DNA of 40,752 bases from Welwitschia mirabilis (taxonomy: Eukaryota > Gnetophyta > Gnetopsida > Welwitschiales): NCBI GenBank assembly GCA_051453625.1, contig JBOZIK010000001.1, positions 159,356,794 to 159,397,545 of the forward strand, given 5' to 3'. Each line of letters opens with the position of its first letter. Position 1 is the stretch's first letter. This document shows, in pieces, positions 10,941 to 22,473 of this stretch. Below the pieces are notes generated by a model. It did not search any database. It was not told the DNA's origin and saw only the letters and a list, made by a program, of their open reading frames with translations. The translations under genes and the position numbers were made by a program.

Positions 10941-12769
10941 GGAATGACTCAAATGTCATAATTCCATTAAAGGCATAAGTAAGAAGAAAGATAATTGATT
11001 TTAAAATGAAATACTTATGTAATCTCCAAGTAGAATAAAATAATAGTGTAAAGTAATAATCTAAATAAACACACTACATAAATGAGATGCAAGTTTTATT
11101 CTAAATGGAACATATATTGCATTACCAAATTAACTTATCACAGAGATCGGCCCTGTATAGCCTAGATCAATTAAGAAAATCTAATCAGTAGACCAAGACC
11201 AACCTAAGCTATCAGGTGTATCAAATAGAATATGAAAATAATTCAAAGTTAATCTAGGAAATGAAATTCAATGCACCCAAACTAATAATTTCAACCTTCA
11301 TAAAGGTTTCCCTTGTGATCTATATCATAGATGAAGCTGTCAAGGAATCAAAAGCAACATAAAGCATAAGGAAGATGCACATAACAAAATATATAAAAAG
11401 AAAAATAAAGTTTTGATTAAGTTGAACCAATCATCTATGTTACAAAGAAGTACCACCTCAATGAATAATACATAGTCTAACATCAAGAAAGATGTCTTTC
11501 TGTAATAACAAGGGATGGATCTCTTATCCTTCGATCTCCTATCATGAGAATTTTTAGTGCTAAAAAATATAAAGTTGGAGTCAAGGTTAATGGAGGTATT
11601 TATGATAATAACAAACTTTAAAAATAGCAAACACTAATAGATATGGTAAAAACCTAATAGCTATGTAAGAATGCATAAAATACATGGAAAAATTTTGATG
11701 AAGTTTTATGAAGCATTATTTTTTAGTATTATCCTATGGGTTGTCTAGACATCACATGAGATCATGCCACATCATATAAGATCCACATCAGTTACCATAT
11801 TACTCCATTAAGTGGCCTAGTCATTATGAATTCTTTTATTATCTATATAGGCATCCAGACAATAAGGTGGATAATGGGCTTATGTAAGATGTTTCTTATG
11901 TCAGATTAACCCCTTTGTTTGTAGGATTACTACTTCAGCTAGGAAGTATTGTATTTTATTTAAATTGTTATTTAATGTAATGAAGATTGTATGTTTTTGT
12001 GATATTTGTCTTAGCTCTCCATTATCATGAAACTTAGCATAAACCTATTGAATCTCCTACAAAACTACTCAAAATACCCTATGAAATACATACAAGTTGA
12101 TCATGCAACATAGTCCCCCACTTAGCCTTCTTAGTTCTTGACAAAACTAGATAAACAACCATAATTGTGAGCCAAATTGACTAAAGATAAATCAATTAGG
12201 GATCTATAAGATAAACTCAAAAATGATATTAAAAATCTTAGAATGTAAAATAGGTAGTTCAACATTTCACTTGTGCAATGTAAGTGATCATATTATCGTC
12301 CTGATGGTTATTCAAATCATGGAAGAGATAATAGACTCAAAAATTATTCTTGAAAAATAAATGTTTTGTAAAAAAAATTAGAAGGATAAACATTAAAACA
12401 CATTAATATTAATAGCCCTCCACTCAAACGTATAATATATACTGATTAATAATTGTGTATAACATAATAAAATCCTCATCATAAAATGTCAAAAATGATA
12501 TGTAAAACATGTGCATAATATCTCAGCAATAAAAATGTACATCATGATGATACTTAGAAAATGATATGTCGATAAAAATTATCAGTTTTTATATAATTCA
12601 TGGAGGGAAAATACATAATACAACATAATAAATTACTTCTCTTATCATGCCAAAATGAATTCCTAATGCACAAGAGAAAATAAAGTCTACTAATACAAAA
12701 CTAGCTATTAAAGGCTTATTGGATAAAAAACACATCATGGAAGGAGGGCTTGATAAGAAAACATCTATA
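10941..12769. other. Unassigned AT-rich DNA
   Basis: No reliable gene, LTR pair or RNA gene was found. The ORF-like stretch on the minus strand at 11340-11630 has biased, low-complexity content and no recognisable motif. The part just before 12770 may contain the missing gag and 5' LTR of the downstream copia relic, but no TGGTATCA-type primer-binding site was visible. Confidence 0.35.
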
Positions 12770-13330
12770 TTAAAGTCTAAAACTTGTACAAGATGCTATA
12801 AAGAATAAGAAATATCAGTATTTTTATGAGGAATTTCATGAAGAAATATAAAAATATAAAGGTAAAAGAAGAGGAGAAACAGAAAACTAAAAAGACATCT
12901 AACTCTTATAACAATGAGACTAAAGTTATCAATAGGAAAGAGCATTAGATGTACTCACATCTATAGAATTACATAAAGAAGATAAATGGATTCTTGGTGT
13001 AGAAGCTTTAGGGAATCTTACTTCTCATAGATCTTAGTCTCGTACATACTGTGAAACTAATGGAAAAAATAAATTTTGATGGGAATATATGATAAAGCCT
13101 AAATTGTTGATGTTAGCACTATTCAATTCAATACTCATGATTATGGAGGGAAAAAAATCATTACTCATGATAGGATTATAAGTACTCTCAAAGATGTGAA
13201 GAATGCATCAAGGATGAGGAGGGCTCTCATCTTTCTTTGAGTCTTGGATGAAATCAATTGCAAATTTATAAAGAAAATGACATGCTAAAATTCATCACAG
13301 GTTCTCTGATCCTAATGAAGGCTAAGAACA
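12770..13330 (+). pseudogene. Copia gag end and protease relic
   Basis: A plus-strand frame shows KTCTRCYKE at about 12777-12803, resembling the first half of a CX2C zinc knuckle. ALDVLTSIELHKEDKWIL follows at about 12940-12995, equivalent to the segment leading into the DSG/DTG active site of copia protease. The catalytic Asp-Thr-Gly is not readable. TLKDVKNA...ALIFL at about 13185-13243 resembles the LxDVRYVPxLKKNLISL motif after the protease. Stops and frameshifts interrupt the reading. Confidence 0.5.
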
Positions 13331-13389
13331 AATGAAATATCTATTACTTTCTAGGATATATAATTGTACAAGATGAATACATTATATTT

Positions 13390-14250
13390 ATAAATTCTCC
13401 TCCATCAATGTTATGGAATAGACATCTGGAACACATCAGCGAGTTTGGGTTAAAGAAATTACTATAGAGGATGATCCTTCCAAGTTTGTAGGAAAAAGAA
13501 ATATAACTCATATGAGCATTATTTGCATGACAAATAATGTAGACTAAATTTTTAAAATAGCATAAAAAGGAGAAAAGACATCTTAGTTTTAGTACGTAAT
13601 GATGTCTAAGGCCCTTTTTCTTAAGCATCTTTAGGAGATGTATGGTATTTCATCACCTTTATTAATGATAAATCAAGAAACGTATGGATTTTTTTAATCT
13701 CAAATCAAAGTCTAATACTTTAAATGGTTTAAGGAATTTAAGGCTAAGGTAGATAGGATTATTAGAAAGAATATTAAGTATCTTCAAATATATTACATTG
13801 AAGAGTATATCTCAAAGAAGTTTAAGACAGTCTACAAGTTTGAAGAAATCAAAAATTACTTTATGGTTTCAAGTACTTCATAGAAAAATGGTATTGTAGA
13901 AAAAATGAATCATATACTTTTGTAATGTGCTAGAAATATCATCATTTTTAATAGTTTAGATATATGCATTTGGATGGCACTAGTAAAGTGAATATAATGT
14001 CATCCCTTACTATTATTGGCAACACTCTAGAGGAGGTGTGAAGTAGATTACTAAAGAAATATAAACACTTTAGAATCTTTGTATTATTAAATATGTAAAT
14101 GTTCCAAATGTTTAAATAATTAATACTGACTTAAAATCCAACAAGTGCATCTTTTGTAAATACATAGAGGATACCAAGCAATACAGAATGCTAGATCCTA
14201 TCATGAGGAAGATTTTGTTTATTAGGATTATTAACTTTAATTAGTCATTA
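13390..14250 (+). pseudogene. Copia integrase relic
   Basis: Plus-strand translation: MLWNRHLEHISEFGLKKL at about 13410-13463 is the pre-integrase (LWHxRLGHxSERGL) motif with its first zinc-binding histidine positions partly kept. GDVWYFITFINDKSRNVWIF at about 13638-13697 matches the integrase core start (xYFVTFIDDFSRxVWVY). KCIFCKYIEDTKQYRMLDP at about 14145-14202 matches the C-terminal CIFLGYSxxTKxYRLxDP segment. Several frames and stops are needed to follow it. It belongs with the protease upstream and RT downstream. Confidence 0.75.
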
Positions 14251-14479
14251 CTTTCTAATAGAAAACTAAGATGATATTGAGATGGATCAAGATAAGGAGG
14301 AAGTCGTTGTGAAGAAATCCTCTTAGAAATAAATATGATAAGAATAATATAGAGAAATCTCAATAGCAAAAATCTATTAATATATAGATTCAAGTGGAGG
14401 TTAGCTAGCCTAAAGTAAATCTCTGAAGATATTTAAGATAAAACAAAGGTATTTTAACAACTAAGTATGATGACGGGTA

Positions 14480-15310
14480 TTCATTTGTTTCATTAGTTGC
14501 TAAAGTGGATAAGCTAATGTCTTATCAAAAGGCATTGGAAACACCCTAGAAGGATGACTAGTAGACAACTATGAAAGAAGAGACCTGATGTCTCTTAGAG
14601 ATAAACTTAGAAGCTGTAAATCTTCCAAATGAAAGAAAGACCATAGATTGCATATGATGATTTAAAGTGAAGCATGCTACATCAACACCCACTGAATAAT
14701 TCAAAGCAAGATTGATTGCTCAGTGTTATTTCTAAAAAATAGGGATAGAATACTTTAATATGTTTTTACTAATAGTAAGATTAGCATTAATCTAAATTAT
14801 TTTTGCTTTAGCTACAATAATTGATCTTGAGTTAAAATGGATGGATGTAAGAATAACTTTCTTATATGGTGAATTAGAAGAAGATATCTATGAGCATCTA
14901 GTAGATGGATTTGTAGTAAAAAGAAAGGAAAATCTTATCTAAAACTCAAGAAGTCCTTGTAACTAAAGAAAAATTCAAGGAAATTATGCAAGAGGTTATA
15001 ATTATTTTATGTGTAAGATTGGTTTTCAAAAATGTCTTATAGATCCTTATGTATATAAAATAAAGTGCAAGGATCATAGCCTCATATATTTGGTTTTATA
15101 AATGTATGATATGATCATTATAAGGAAGAACATCATGGAGATCAGAAAGCTAAAGGAACTCTTATCATTAGAGTTCTACATGAAGAACTTAAATGAAGCT
15201 AATTTAATCCTTAAGATGAACATTACTCAAGATAAGAAGAACGAAAAGCTATGGTTGTCTCAAGCATGCTATGTCAAAAAGGTTATTAAGAGAATAAGAA
15301 TGTAAGATGT
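14480..15310 (+). pseudogene. Copia reverse transcriptase relic
   Basis: The plus strand shows, in order, MSYQKALETP (about 14517-14546; start of RT, SYxEAMxxP), a KARLIA-like word near 14705-14725, FLYGELEEDIYEHLVDGF (about 14858-14911; equivalent to FLHGDLEEEIYMxQPxGF), a YDMIII remnant at about 15103-15120 where YVDDM(L/I)I should lie, and an open piece to 15305 with NGEKLWLSQ-like (KNEKLWLSQACYVKKV) ending. The catalytic Asp-Asp pair is altered to one Asp preceded by Tyr. Non-functional. Confidence 0.8.
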
Positions 15311-15419
15311 AAATTTTGTTAAAAATTCTACTTGAAGTTATCTCAAGCTATCCTTCCAATAATCTCTAAAAGTTAGAAATGAAAAGATGTAGATGTCTTA
15401 GATATCATACTCCAACATT

Positions 15420-15800
15420 GTTATCAGTTTAATGTATGAAATGGTGAGGATAATACCTAATAATGTTCATGTTATGGATCTTGTTAATTGCTTTGTGAGC
15501 AATCCTTAAAAGAAGCACTAGGAAGTAGTTTAGTGGATTCTCAAATATTTGAAGCAAAATTTAGAATTATATTTGTTATTAAAAAGATAAGAAGAGGATT
15601 GCAAGATATTATGATTTAAATTTTATATATGATTTGGATGCAAGAAAGTTTACATTAGGCTAAAAATTTATAGTGGTAGAAGGACTATTTCATAGAAGTT
15701 AAAGTGTGGGTCCACTTATTAATAGAATAACTACGGATAACTTAATTCTATCCTCAAAAGCTAAAGTTAAATTCATGTCTAAATAATTTTGATTAAATTA
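15420..15800 (+). pseudogene. Copia RNase H relic (N-terminal part)
   Basis: Continues from the RT. LMYEMVRIIPNNVHVMD at about 15432-15482 matches the GSLMYAMVCTRPDIAxAV motif. WILKYLKQN at about 15535-15562 matches WILRYLKGT. SSKAKVKFMS at about 15754-15783 corresponds to the conserved STxEAEYMA motif with its acidic residues lost. The distal RNase H, PPT and 3' LTR are not visible beyond this point. Confidence 0.7.
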
Positions 15801-16211
15801 ATATAAGAAACAACTTAATATGTTGAAAGATATTTTATCAGACAAATTTCCCCTAAATGTCAAACAAATGTTTGAATAAGTTGAAGCATTCGACAAAATT
15901 AGCAAAATTTCTCAAAATTAAATTTCTAATTTTTTCCTTATAATAATTCCAAAGTCATTAAAGATAGCATCTATAATGCATTTTTAGAAAAATTAAATAT
16001 CTAAAAACTAATTTTTGGATTTGAAGAATATCTCTTTTAATGAAATTTCCCTTAGTCTTAAAACATACAATTAAACCTTTTAGTCATTTGGCTCTTATTA
16101 AAAGATAAAGAATAATATTGGGATTATCTAAATATATATGCATGAATGGCTAAAATATAATTTTCCTAAAATGAATTAAAGTCTAAAATTATGATATTAG
16201 TTTTCAAACAT
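15801..16211. other. Flanking AT-rich DNA before the nested copia insertion
   Basis: No identifiable gene. This is the left shoulder of the insertion site of the 16217-22473 element; joining 16216 to 22479 restores the pre-insertion sequence with a single CATAG. Confidence 0.5.
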
Positions 16212-16216
16212 CATAG

Positions 16217-16612
16217 TGTTAGAAAAATGTAGCCGAGCAAAAACAAAATGCAAACATCAACACACCAGATTTACATGAAAAACTCCAATGTGGGGAAAAA
16301 CCACAGAAGCAATGCAGAGCTCTCTATTAGAATGAAGGAAACTGCAAGAACACAAGTCGTTTTCAATAGCCAATCTGATAACTCTTGACTCCCACACATC
16401 TTATGGCATTTCATGCCTCCACTCTCCTTATATAGATTTTCTTTTAGGGTAGAAACCCTAATCCTAACTTCTAGAACTTTCTAGATGACCCTATTAGACT
16501 TCCCTTCTTCCTTTAATATTAAATTACAATAAGAAGTGAATTATAATAATAATAATAAAGTCACATTATAAAGGAATAAATAACATCAAGATATTTGGCT
16601 TCACTTTCAATA
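16217..16612 (-). repeat. 3' LTR of the nested copia element
   Basis: 396 bp, matched end to end with 22078-22473. It starts TGTTAG and ends TCAATA, where the partner ends CCAACA, so the terminal CA dinucleotide has mutated. A TATATAG word (about 16431-16437, partner about 22291) and a CTTCTAGAACTTTCTAGATGA block are shared. Confidence 0.92.
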
Positions 16613-16628
16613 ATTATTCCCCTTAAAG
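16613..16628 (-). other. Polypurine tract of the nested copia element
   Basis: The minus strand reads CTTTAAGGGGAATAAT immediately before the 3' LTR, the expected place and composition for the plus-strand primer of a copia element. Confidence 0.7.
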
Positions 16629-16828
16629 ACATATCTGGCAAGCCTCTAAGCAAATAATATAGATGCATTGCTTCAAGTGCCCTTTGATCACATCACTATA
16701 ACCCCAAGATTTTCCTTGCAAAAGTTTCTCTTATTCATTGTCACTTACTTTGTGAGTGTATCAGCAACATTTACCTTGGTATTAATTTTTTGTACATCCA
16801 CTAGCTTGTTTTCAATAATTTCTTAAAA

Positions 16829-17353
16829 AATGAAATACGATGTGAATGTGTTTTTTCCTTGTATGTAATGCCGAATTCTTTACCATGTGTAGTACTTTGA
16901 CTCTCACAAGACACATAATGCTTCTTCTGTTTCAATCCAAAGGAACCAAGACACCTGCACAACCAAATCATTTCTTTACAAGCTTCTGTGAGAGCCACAT
17001 ATTCCATCTCTATAGTGGACAAAGTCATTATTGGTTAAATACATGACAGCCAGCTAACTACACCTCCACTAAAAGTAAAAGCATAACCTATGGTGGAACA
17101 TCTGCTATCCAAATCTGCTACAAAATTAACATCTACAAGTTCTTGCAGGCTTAAATCTTCATTGCCAAAATATAGACAATGCATTTGTATACCCTTTAAA
17201 TATCTAAGAATCCATTTTATAGTAAGCTAATGATTTTAACCATAATTACTCATGTATCTACTAACTACTCCAACCACATAAGCAATATCAGGATGAGTAC
17301 ATACCATAGCATACATGAGTGAGCCTACTGCTGAGGCATATGGAATATTTCTC
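16829..17353 (-). pseudogene. RNase H region, copy A (next to the 3' LTR)
   Basis: The minus strand reads from a YASAVGSLMYAMV-like start at about 17320-17350 (cut by the N gap) through MTLSTIEMEYVALTEACKEMIWLCR at 16955-17028, the canonical STxEAEYxALTEACKExIWL motif, to a KTHSHRISFFKK end, equivalent to the RTKHIDIRYHF motif, near 16825-16850. It is a near-duplicate of 17454-17964. Being adjacent to the PPT, this copy is in the normal position. Confidence 0.8.
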
Positions 17354-17453
17354 NNNNNNNNNNNNNNNNNNNNNNNNNNNNNNNNNNNNNNNNNNNNNNN
17401 NNNNNNNNNNNNNNNNNNNNNNNNNNNNNNNNNNNNNNNNNNNNNNNNNNNNN
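17354..17453. other. 100-N assembly gap between two RNase H copies
   Basis: Exactly 100 Ns, a common placeholder for a gap of unknown size. It is flanked on both sides by copies of the same RNase H sequence; the left copy ends and the right copy begins at the gap edges. Confidence 0.95.
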
Positions 17454-17964
17454 ATGAAATCGGATGTCAATGTGTTTTGTCCTTGCATGAAATGCTGAAT
17501 TCTTTGCCAAGTGTATGGCGCTTTGACTGTTGCAAAACACATAATGCTTATTCTATTTGAACCTGAGGGAACCAAGAAACTTGCACGACCAAATCATTTC
17601 TTTACAAGCTTCTGTGACAGCCACATATTCTGCCTATGTGGTGGACAAAGTCACTATTGGTTGAAGACGTGACAACCAACTAATTGCTCCTCCACCGAAA
17701 GTAAAAGCATAACCTGTGGTGGAACGTCTACTATCTAAATCTGCTGCAAAAGTAGCATCTACAAAGCCTTGTAGGCTTAAATCTTCATTGCCAAAACATA
17801 GACAATGCATTTATGTACCTTTCAATTATCTAAGAATCAATTGGTCCAACCATAATTATTCATGTATCTACTAACTACTCCAATTACATAAGCAATATCA
17901 AGACGAGTATATACCATACCATACATGAGTGAGCCTACTGCTGAGGCATATGGAATATTTCTCA
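17454..17964 (-). pseudogene. RNase H region, copy B
   Basis: Second copy of the same segment. On the minus strand the start MSTPLATHFQL...GSLMYGMVYTRLDIAYV (17880-18040) connects directly to RT; the end has MFCNSQSAIHLAKNSAFH and ARTKHIDIRFH up to the gap. The DSQSA motif has become NSQSA. It differs from copy A by scattered substitutions and a deletion of about 20 bp near 17835, so it is not an identical assembly copy. Confidence 0.8.
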
Positions 17965-18868
17965 CCTTTGTAACATCTTCTTTTGAGCTTGGATAGTCCT
18001 TTCTAGACAGCTGGAAGTGAGTAGCTAAAGGAGTACTCATAGGCTTTGCATCTTTTATGTTGAACCTTTAAGCACTTTGCCAATATAATTACTTTGGCTT
18101 AACCATAACTTCTTCTACTTCCTATCTCTGTGAATTCTCATTTTTAAAATCTTCTTTACATGCCCCAAATCTGTTATTGCAAGATGCTTATCCATTTCCA
18201 CCTTCAAGTATTTTATTTCAGCCTCATCATTTCCTACAATTAACATGTCATCTATATATAATAACAATATAATAAATTTACTTAAGACATTTCCAGAGAA
18301 ATAAATACAATGATCAAGATGACTTTTCTGGTAGGGCAATTTCTTCATGAATGTATTAAACTTCTTATACCATTGTCTTGGGACCTATTTTAAACCATAA
18401 ATACTTTTGTTTAAATGGCTCATAAAATCAGGGCATTGCTTATTTACAAATCCTTCAGGCTGATGCATATAAACCTTCCCTCTTAAATCATCATGTAGAA
18501 AAGTAGTTTTTATATCTAACTATTCTAATTCTAAATCCAAGCAAGAAACTAAAGAAAGAATCATACAAATGAAAGAATGTTTTACCATATGAGAATAAGA
18601 TCTTTGTAAAGTTAACACCTGGCTTTTGAGAAAAGCCTTTTACCACCAGTCTAGCCTTATAATTCTTTTCTACATTTGCTTCATTTTTCAACCTGAAAAT
18701 TCATCTACTATATATGGCTTTATGCCCCTTACGTAATTCCACTAAATCCCATGTATTATTTTGTTTTGAGGATTTCCATTCATCCTCCATGGCTGCCTTC
18801 CACTTACTAGCATCATCATAAGAGTGAGCTTCTCTAACTGTTTTTGGTTCTCCACAATCACTATAGAG
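17965..18868 (-). pseudogene. Reverse transcriptase of the nested copia element
   Basis: Minus-strand pieces, in reading order from the 671-N gap: REAHSYDDASKWKAAMEDEW (about 18770-18830), the start of RT; YKARLVVKGFSQKPGVNF at about 18606-18659; then YIDDMLIVGND at about 18226-18258, the catalytic YxDD block with both aspartates intact; then DLGHVKKILKMRIHRDR near 18120-18170. Frameshifts separate these pieces. RT copies element RNA into DNA in active relatives. Confidence 0.88.
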
Positions 18869-19539
18869 NNNNNNNNNNNNNNNNNNNNNNNNNNNNNNNN
18901 NNNNNNNNNNNNNNNNNNNNNNNNNNNNNNNNNNNNNNNNNNNNNNNNNNNNNNNNNNNNNNNNNNNNNNNNNNNNNNNNNNNNNNNNNNNNNNNNNNNN
19001 NNNNNNNNNNNNNNNNNNNNNNNNNNNNNNNNNNNNNNNNNNNNNNNNNNNNNNNNNNNNNNNNNNNNNNNNNNNNNNNNNNNNNNNNNNNNNNNNNNNN
19101 NNNNNNNNNNNNNNNNNNNNNNNNNNNNNNNNNNNNNNNNNNNNNNNNNNNNNNNNNNNNNNNNNNNNNNNNNNNNNNNNNNNNNNNNNNNNNNNNNNNN
19201 NNNNNNNNNNNNNNNNNNNNNNNNNNNNNNNNNNNNNNNNNNNNNNNNNNNNNNNNNNNNNNNNNNNNNNNNNNNNNNNNNNNNNNNNNNNNNNNNNNNN
19301 NNNNNNNNNNNNNNNNNNNNNNNNNNNNNNNNNNNNNNNNNNNNNNNNNNNNNNNNNNNNNNNNNNNNNNNNNNNNNNNNNNNNNNNNNNNNNNNNNNNN
19401 NNNNNNNNNNNNNNNNNNNNNNNNNNNNNNNNNNNNNNNNNNNNNNNNNNNNNNNNNNNNNNNNNNNNNNNNNNNNNNNNNNNNNNNNNNNNNNNNNNNN
19501 NNNNNNNNNNNNNNNNNNNNNNNNNNNNNNNNNNNNNNN
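18869..19539. other. 671-N assembly gap within copia pol
   Basis: A run of Ns hides the linker between integrase and RT. ORFs read across it are artefacts of the Ns. Confidence 0.97.
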
Positions 19540-20680
19540 TGTATTCTTCATATAAATACATTTCATTATTATCTAAAATTCTAGTTTTAAGATCCTCCTC
19601 TTCTTGCTTCTCCTCTTGCTCTTCATCTGATTCATTCTTAACCTTACCAGACTGATGTAGGGAGATAAAATTGCTCTCTACTTTATTTTTATCCTGCAAA
19701 CTGTAAAACATTACATATTCTCTAAACTTGACATCTCGTGATCTTGCAATCTGGTTAGTTTCAGGATCCCATAGTCTATAACCTAAGGCATCTTTTTTAT
19801 AGCCAATAAATATGCATTGTTTAGCCCTTTCTTGTAGTTTAGTTCTATTTTTATTTTGGATATGAATATAAGATTCACACCTTAAAACTCTTAAATGCTG
19901 ATATAAAACATTTTTACCTTTCCATAGGATTTCTAAAACATCATTGAGAGAGGAATGAGGTGATCTATTCATAAAATACGAAGTTGTCACCACTGCTTCT
20001 ACCCAAAAAGATTAGAACAAACCTGCACCTATAACCATGGATTTAGCTCATTCTAATAGTGTCCTATTTCCTCTTTTAACAACCCCATTTTCTTATAGTG
20101 TACCTCACGGAGTATGAATTTGACTAATTCCATTGATATTACAAAACTCTGAAAATCCTTGGAGGTATACTCCCGTCCATTATCAGTCAGCAAACATTTT
20201 AATCGTAAACCTGTTTGCATTTCAACCCTGGAAACAAATGTTTTAAACATTCCTAGAACTTCATCTTTAGATTTTAATATGTACATCCAAACCTTTTGTG
20301 TACAATCATCAATGAACATCATAAAATATAAATAACTACTAAGAGAAATAAGATTCATAGGCTCATAAACGTCGGAATAGACTAATTCCAATTTGTTTTT
20401 CTTTCTATTATCCAGGTTCCTATGAAAATTAACTCTTCTAGACTTTCCAACTAAATAGTCTTTACAAAAATCTATAAGAGTATAAGAAAATGCAGGAATA
20501 AGATATTGGAACTACAATACCTTTAAATCAGAGTTGTCAATATGTATAAGTTGTCTATGCCAAACATCAGCTTTCTCTATATCTGAAAATGCAACAACTA
20601 CACCACAAACATTTTCTTCTAATGTGTAAATACTACCCTCCTTTTGCCCTATAAAATCATCATAATCCCTTTAATAATTC
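19540..20680 (-). pseudogene. Integrase of the nested copia element
   Basis: Minus-strand translation at 20053-20391 reads ELVYSDVYEPM...YFMMFIDDCTQKVWMY, then KCLLTDNGREYTSKDF: two of the three catalytic acidic residues (the Asp of YSDV and of TDNG) are visible. After a frameshift, 19700-19993 gives TSYFMNRSPHSSL and KQCIFIGYKKDALGYRLWDP, the integrase C-terminal part; an acidic Glu-rich tail (EEQEEKQEEEDL) follows to the gap. The zinc-binding pre-integrase segment lies around 20400-20620 in broken frames. Confidence 0.88.
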
Positions 20681-20768
20681 TCTAACAGCCTCCACCACTT
20701 AAAAAATTCAAACCTAAATCATCCAACAGTGTGATAGAGATGAGCTTATTTATCACCTTTAGAACATG

Positions 20769-21010
20769 TCAAACATTATTGATGGTAACTTTCAACATTC
20801 TTATTTGATGCAAAATAATGCTTCCTATTTCAGCAGTTGTCAATGTTTTCCCATTGGTAGCATACGCAACACTAGACGAAGTAATACAATATGACAGAAA
20901 GACAGAACGATCAAGATAAATATGAAAGGAGGCACCTGTGTCAATCAACCACATGTCCTTATCATGTTTCTCTGTCAGGAAGGCATAAGGATTAGATACA
21001 AGGAAACTTA
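20769..21010 (-). pseudogene. Aspartic protease of the nested copia element
   Basis: A short minus-strand ORF begins MWLIDTGASFHI at 20919-20954, with the active-site Asp-Thr-Gly of retroviral-type aspartic proteases, followed by VAYATNGKTLTTAEIGSIIL, equivalent to the VxxGNGxxxxVxGIGTV part. It is separated from integrase by frameshifts. Confidence 0.85.
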
Positions 21011-22060
21011 CATCTTCTTCAGCTTGATTTACCTAAAAAGAGGACTCTTCTGCTTTTCTCCTTTTGATCTTCTCCTTTTGTTTTGATTTTCACGCATAGC
21101 AGTCCTTTTGTCTATGCCTCTTTTTCTTGTAAAACTAGCATTCCATACCCCTAGTATACTCTTATATCTCACCCTGCTTTGGTCACGTCTTTAGTTCCTA
21201 TCTCTATTTTCAGCCACAAAGAAACCTTTAGATGTTGACGCTTCATTCAACCTGCCCTCAGAATCTTGAAGTGTAGAAACAACTTGTTTAAAGGTCATAG
21301 AAGTAATATTCATGAAAGTATTAATTAAAGACACTACTGCAGATTATGAATCTGGTAAGAAATCTAAAAGAGCATAAGATTTTATCAAATCTAAAATAAC
21401 AACCTTGTACTCCTTTAACTTAACTAGATTATTCATCATTTCATCTAGGTAATCTTCCAAATAGACATTATGTCCTTTCTTTTCTTTAAAAACTTTTTGA
21501 TTAATGTGAAAAGTATTCAAACTAGAAGCTTTATCAAACCTATTTTTTAAAGTCTTCCAGAGATCACAAGGCTCCATGTCATATTTGATAGATTGCAGAA
21601 TGCCATTACTTAGATATGAATGGATGTAGGACAGAGTCTTAGACTTCATTCTTATCCAATCATCTTCTTGCATGGAAGTAGGTTTTGTTGACTCGAGGGC
21701 TTCTACACAATCCTTCTATGCCAAGACATCCCTCATTAAAATAGGCCAAACATTTCACTTTCATCCAATGAGCTTGTATGTTATCTGCAATCTTTCCATT
21801 ACCAACACGAAAATAATAGTTACTTAGGCATAGGATGATGATCACCTTAAGAAATGTAGGGTCACATGCTTTGCACGCTCGCAAAGGGATTACTTCACTT
21901 GTAACCCACTTGCTACGCTCATGGAAATTCCTTTATGTCATTCGCTCATGGCCTCTTTCACTCTAACCACTCTGCTCGCTCCACTTCCTCCATTCTATAG
22001 GTCATTTGCTCACTCCGCGAAGAGCCTCTAAAAAATATTTGAATGGAAAGTACTTCAAAC
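21011..22060 (-). pseudogene. Gag of the nested copia element
   Basis: The minus-strand ORF at 21344-21673 has WIRMKSKTLSYIHSYLSNGI, DLWKTLKNRFDKASSLNT and EDYLDEMMNNLVKLKEYK, typical of copia gag of the UBN2_2 type. An overlapping piece at 21660-21884 holds the NYYFRV.. start (the LxGxNYxxW-like region is degraded). The basic, low-complexity C-terminal part lies at about 21010-21300. No intact zinc knuckle was recognised. Confidence 0.8.
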
Positions 22061-22063
22061 CTT

Positions 22064-22075
22064 ACTCTAATATCA
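22064..22075 (-). other. Primer-binding site of the nested copia element
   Basis: The minus strand reads TGATATTAGAGT, two bases inside the 5' LTR. It differs from the initiator tRNA-Met PBS TGGTATCAGAGC at three positions, all G-to-A or C-to-T changes as expected from decay of methylated DNA. Confidence 0.75.
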
Positions 22076-22077
22076 AT

Positions 22078-22473
22078 TGTTAAAAAAATGCAGCAGAGCA
22101 AAAGCAAAATGCAAACATCAATACACCAGATTTATGTGGAAAACCCCAATGTGGGGAAAGATCACAAAAGCAATGCAGAGCTCTCTATTAGAATGAAGAA
22201 AAGGGCAAGGACACAAGCCATGCTCAATAGCCAATCTGATAACTCTTGACTTCCATATACCTCATGGCATTCCATACCTCTACTCTTCTTATATAGATTT
22301 TCTTTTGGGATAAAAACCCTAACTCTAACTTCTAGAACTTTCTAGATGACCTCCTTAGACTTCCTTCTTTCTTTAATATTAAATTACAATAAGAAGGGGA
22401 TCATAATAATAATTCGTAAAGTCATACTATAAAGGAATAAATAACATCAAGAGATTTGACTTCACTTCCAACA
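22078..22473 (-). repeat. 5' LTR of the nested copia element
   Basis: 396 bp, TGTTA...CCAACA, partner of 16217-16612. In element orientation the TG...CA ends are complete here. Followed by the CATAG target duplication at 22474-22478. Confidence 0.92.

Noticed and set aside
17288-17575. Open frames across the 100-N gap at 17.35 kb
   Set aside because: Same reason; the real content is the two RNase H copies on either side.
18742-19584. Long open frames across 18.8-19.6 kb on both strands
   Set aside because: They are mostly Ns (18869-19539); openness across a gap is meaningless.
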